From Anastatus disparis (lineage: Eukaryota > Arthropoda > Insecta > Hymenoptera > Eupelmidae), in assembly GCA_017163975.1 (NCBI GenBank), contig JAFFSR010000237.1:1054001-1118000 (forward strand): a stretch of 64,000 nucleotides of DNA. Direction: 5' to 3'. Both the position numbers and the translations under genes were made by a program. Positions within the stretch are counted from its first letter, which is position 1. Each line of letters begins with the position of its first letter. Shown piece after piece: positions 60,565-64,000 of this stretch. Below the pieces are notes generated by a model. That model ran no database searches, was not told the origin of the DNA, and was given only the letters and a program-made list of their open reading frames with translations.

Positions 60565-62326
60565 ATGAGATTCACGACAGAAACTGTAGCACGTAATGCT
60601 GCACGATTAGGAAAATTAACTGAAATTGAAAGACTGCCAAATTTATCTTTTGAAACGCCGCTTTTACTTTTGTATACAAAGGTAATGTTTTTTTAAAAAC
60701 TAAACTTAAATATTTTCATTAACTTTTGTAGTTCAATATTTATTATTTGAAATAAACTTGAGGTATAATAATATTAAAAAAAGGCATTCTAATCTAGGAC
60801 TTACAATTATTTTTCACATAATTTATATTAGACTAATAAACAATTTTTGTTTAATTTCATGAATAATTATAATTATTTATTTTTAAAACACATTATTTAT
60901 TAATATTTTTTTTAGAGAGGAAGTATTCCACATTTAACAAAGGATGTTTTTAAAATGGTGACAAAAGAACAAGAATTTTTAATGACATCATTACCTTCTA
61001 CTTATTTTATGAATGATTTTGTAAAGAACTTCAATTCTTTAAACGAATACGTAAGCTTACCGGTACGTTCAATTTACAAAAATCATAACATGATGTAATC
61101 ATAATAAAATCAGATGGGTCACATCATAAGTTTTTCCAAATTCATAAAAATTATTTTAATTTTAATTTTTCCATACAGGAATATCCATTTTTCCTAAATA
61201 TTCAAGATCCTGCAGAAGCAACTAATTCTGGTTACCAAGAAAAAATATCTGTCCCTATATGGACTAGAAATGGTAGATTTAGTATTAATCCTGATAAATA
61301 TATGGATGTAGCTGAAACATTTAAACCTGATATATACGTAACTTTGTGTGATGGTGATACAGATAAGGACAGTGGTCCTAAAAGAATATTAAAATCAGTT
61401 GAAAGGAGTAAAAAACAATTTGAAAAATGTTTGGATCGACATGTGAATTCTGATATATTAAAAAACAAGGGATTCTTAGGAGCAATTGAAGGTGGATATA
61501 ATTTAAAAGCAAGAGAACAGTCCATTAATTATATGAAAGATAAACCGATTCTTGGATATGTGATTGATGGATTGCATAAAAATGGTATTGAAACTAAAAA
61601 TATTTCTACAGACCAAATTCAGCCTATAATTGAACATTCCCTTGTAAGTAAATCCTATGAAATATATAATTTGTTTAATAAAAATGTTTTACATTATTTA
61701 CATTTATTTTAATTTACAGAATTTAATTCCTAAGGATAAACTTCGTGTTTTAATGGGTTGTTGGAATCCATCAACTATTTTAGATTTAGTCGATTTAGGT
61801 ATTGATGTATTTGATTCTTCGTATCCTTATTTAATAACAGAAGAGTCAAAGGCATTGGTTTTTCTATGTGATCAATGCGAACATGTTAGGGATATTATAA
61901 ATCTTTCTGAAAAAAGGTAAAAATATAATTGCAATGAAAATTTAATCTTTAAAAAATACTTGTTTTAATGAACTTTAAAAATCTCAGGTATGCAGAAGAT
62001 TTTGAACCTATTTGTAAATTTTGCACGTGTTTAACTTGTAAAAATCATACTAAAGGATACATACATCACCTTATTCAAACCAAAGAATTACTATCACAAG
62101 TACTTTTAATGATGTAAGTATAAATTTTATTAAAAAATAAAAAAAACTAACATAATCTTATGAAATTTACAGATCTCATAATAATTAAATCCATTATTTC
62201 AGACACAATACACATGTTTACATGGAGTTTTTTAAAACTATACGAAAACATATCAAAGATGGAGTATTTCATGAATTTCGATCTAAAATTCAGTTGAAAT
62301 ATTTGCAGAAGATTGAAAATTCTTGA
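60565..62326 (+). CDS. QTRT2: QTRT2, queuine tRNA-ribosyltransferase accessory subunit 2
   Basis: Non-catalytic partner of QTRT1 in eukaryotic tRNA-guanine transglycosylase, which swaps the wobble guanine for queuine in GUN-anticodon tRNAs; the heterodimer associates with mitochondria in mammals. Six exons join in phase: 60565-60681, 60916-61062, 61179-61643, 61720-61916, 61988-62113 and 62203-62326 (TGA), giving 391 residues, a typical QTRT2 length. The TIM-barrel region includes DVAETFKPDIYVTLCDGD, GFLGAIEGGYNLKAREQS, YVIDGLHKNG, the LMGCWNPSTILDLVDLGIDV segment and FDSSYPYLIT. The zinc site is C321-x-C323-x2-C326-x25-H352, exactly the TGT-family spacing. The ATG at 60565 is preceded by AAAA and opens the family-like FTTETVARNAARLGKL. 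Poly(A) signals AATAAA at 62335 and 62437. It converges on the ZZZ3-like gene, whose stop is 187 bases away. Confidence 0.95.
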
Positions 62327-62334
62327 TTTATACA

Positions 62335-62340
62335 AATAAA
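62335..62340 (+). terminator. Candidate poly(A) signal of QTRT2
   Basis: AATAAA only nine bases after the stop; a second one at 62437-62442 would give a more usual 3' UTR. Confidence 0.45.
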
Positions 62341-62365
62341 GGTATTTAATATAAAAATAGTTACT

Positions 62366-62371
62366 TTTATT
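62366..62371 (-). terminator. Candidate poly(A) signal of the ZZZ3-like gene
   Basis: Minus-strand AATAAA 142 bases beyond the ZZZ3-like stop, inside the likely 3' UTR of QTRT2; another overlaps the stop at 62509-62514. Confidence 0.35.
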
Positions 62372-62512
62372 TACATCCTATTTTATCCGATTTTCATAAG
62401 AATTTAATCGTCTAAAATAGTATTAAAATCTATATAAATAAAAATGATCAATTAAATTGAAACACTAAACCCGAACAATAAAATTTCTTCTTATTGCATT
62501 ATTCCCTATTTA

Positions 62513-64000
62513 TTATTCAGGTAAAAAATTAGGATCCAAATAGTTATAGGAAGTTGTACTGAAGTTTTGTGGAAGATAATCTGTGTCGTAACACTCCGAA
62601 TACTTTGGCGGCCGTATTTCTAAAAGTTTATGAGTCGAGGGATGCAAAGGGTCTTCTGCTTCAAGTTGTGCTACCGCGCAATCTGAACACAAGTCGATTT
62701 CTTCTAAACATTCCTCACAATGCCATCTTATACCTTTTATAGGCTCTTCTCCACAGATATAACACTTGAAAAAAATTTTTTTATTATTAAATAAAATATA
62801 ATTTAAAAATATTCTTTAGTTCAGTTAAAAAATTATCAAAATTTATTTATAATTAAAATATTATATTAAATTTTATTAAATCTCACTTTATATCCAAGAT
62901 GATGATAAGCTGACTCTTCAATATTTATATCTTTTTCATTCTTAATTTTTCGTAACAGTTCAATTTGTAGCAATATAGGATTTTCTTCTTTTATTGCAAT
63001 TGAAGATGTATCATCATTCTAAAATTTAACATCAAATATATATTATTTAAATAAAAATTAAAAATTAAGAATAAAATAACTATTTATATAATTTTATAAA
63101 ACTTACAAATTCTTCTTGCATAAGTTCTTTTTTCGTTTTATCAAAAATTGGTTCATGAGAATAAATTTTAGATTCATTTTCATTGTGAACGTACTGTTCT
63201 TGAGCAGGTTGTTTTGTTATTTCATCAAGAATTTCCTCATGAGGAAAGAATGTAGATTTTCGAAAAGACGAATAACGGCGACTAGAACCTCTTCTTCGTT
63301 CCCTCTTTGCTTTTGGTCCTCTACCTGGTATTGGATAACCAGCTTCTGTAAGCTTTTTAAAGTATTTTTGAACTCGGCTGGACACTTGTATAGGAGTACG
63401 ATTACCTGCAGAAATTAATTTTAAGATAATTATTGTATCTAATAAATCAGAAAATAACAATTCTTAATTATTGATAAAGAAAATATTTCATTTTTATTTT
63501 AATTTTTAATGTCTATTCAAAATAATTTACTAATAAAATATAAAATAAGTGTAAAAGTAGATATAAAATGCTAAATGAAATTTTTTCGTAATAGATTATA
63601 TAGTTTATATTACCTAAAGCATTTGCAATTTTAGTCCATCGTCTCATTTCAACATCCTCGGGAGGATATTCTATTAATAATTGTTCCAAACGTCTTTGTT
63701 CATCTGCTGTCCATAGTTTATTAAATGTTTCAGGTTTAGTATCATCATAAACTCGACCTCTCACAAGAATTTTATCTTCATTATTATCTTGCGTAGGTTC
63801 TTTAGGTTGAGGAGCAGTTTTTCCATGACGTGTTGTAGGCCTCATGTTAGCATCAGGTTGTGCAACATTATATTTAGTCCAATCAATAACTGGAAGTTCG
63901 GCGATTTTTTGAGATCCTGGATATTCTGGAAGATTTCCACTTTGAAGTTTAGCAACATAAGCAATTGGATCTGCTAATGCTTCTTTTTTTGCTGCTAATA
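62513..64000 (-). CDS. ZZZ3: ZZZ3-like SANT and ZZ-finger protein (Atac1 orthologue), 3' part, truncated by window edge
   Basis: Subunit of the ATAC histone acetyltransferase complex in animals; the ZZ finger of ZZZ3 reads histone H3 tails. Exons in transcript order: 63614-64000 (open at the edge), 63107-63405, 62887-63018 and 62513-62764 (TAA), all in phase. The first visible exon carries the Myb/SANT helices (NKLWTADEQRRLEQLLIEYP, VEMRRWTKIANALG), completed across the splice by NRTPIQVSSRVQKYFKKL, then the GYPIPGRGPK segment characteristic of ZZZ3. The last exon starts exactly at the ZZ finger: CYIC, CEEC, CSDC and the closing His residues (HPSTH). The middle exons are a charged linker. The N-terminus lies outside the window. 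Confidence 0.92.

Overview
The window looks like an AT-rich insect nuclear genome. Genes are split by short GT-AG introns, there is a seven-transmembrane insect odorant receptor, a CYP2-clan P450 with insect-type motifs, a nose-resistant-to-fluoxetine (NRF-6)-type acyltransferase, and a BEL/Pao retrotransposon. A hymenopteran such as a parasitoid wasp is my guess; nothing here proves the order. No bacterial operon, CRISPR array or viral genome was seen.

Layout. (1) 1-4876, minus: 5' part of TAF1, the largest TFIID subunit, 12 exons, running off the left edge. (2) 6532-9207, plus: SREK1-like SR splicing factor, 4 exons, complete, with a candidate alternative terminal exon in intron 1. (3) 10041-14859, minus: cytochrome P450 of the CYP2 clan (CYP303A1-like), 9 exons found, the initiator exon not found. 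(4) 14860-26784: gene-poor DNA rich in simple repeats, foldback elements, a SINE and a 58-bp tandem array. (5) 26785-42945, plus: NRF-6-like membrane acyltransferase, 10 exons, complete, with a 9-kb first intron and several small transposons in its introns. (6) 45202-54329, minus: odorant receptor of 382 aa, complete in 5 exons, whose intron 3 carries a 6.7-kb BEL/Pao element (46477-53170) with 564-bp LTRs, a TGTTC target duplication and a tRNA-Phe primer site. (7) 54330-60564: intergenic, with 281-bp and 176-bp tandem satellites, a hairpin element and a SINE. (8) 60565-62326, plus: QTRT2, the accessory subunit of queuine tRNA-ribosyltransferase, 6 exons, complete. (9) 62513-64000, minus: 3' part of a ZZZ3-like (Atac1) SANT/ZZ protein, convergent with QTRT2 and leaving by the right edge.

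The genes do not form a pathway. They are ordinary conserved loci; TAF1 and ZZZ3 both act in transcription/chromatin complexes (TFIID, ATAC). The less ordinary content is the mobile DNA: a tRNA-derived SINE family with seven copies, a 5S-rRNA-like retroposon, a TTAA-flanked foldback MITE, a TA-flanked pogo-like MITE, a 580-bp inverted-repeat element, several short GC-rich hairpins, and a young BEL/Pao copy whose gag and pol frames are separated by a single in-frame TGA followed by CTA, a context known for stop-codon readthrough.

All exon borders were set by eye from splice motifs and reading-phase agreement; no alignment, database search or transcript evidence was available.
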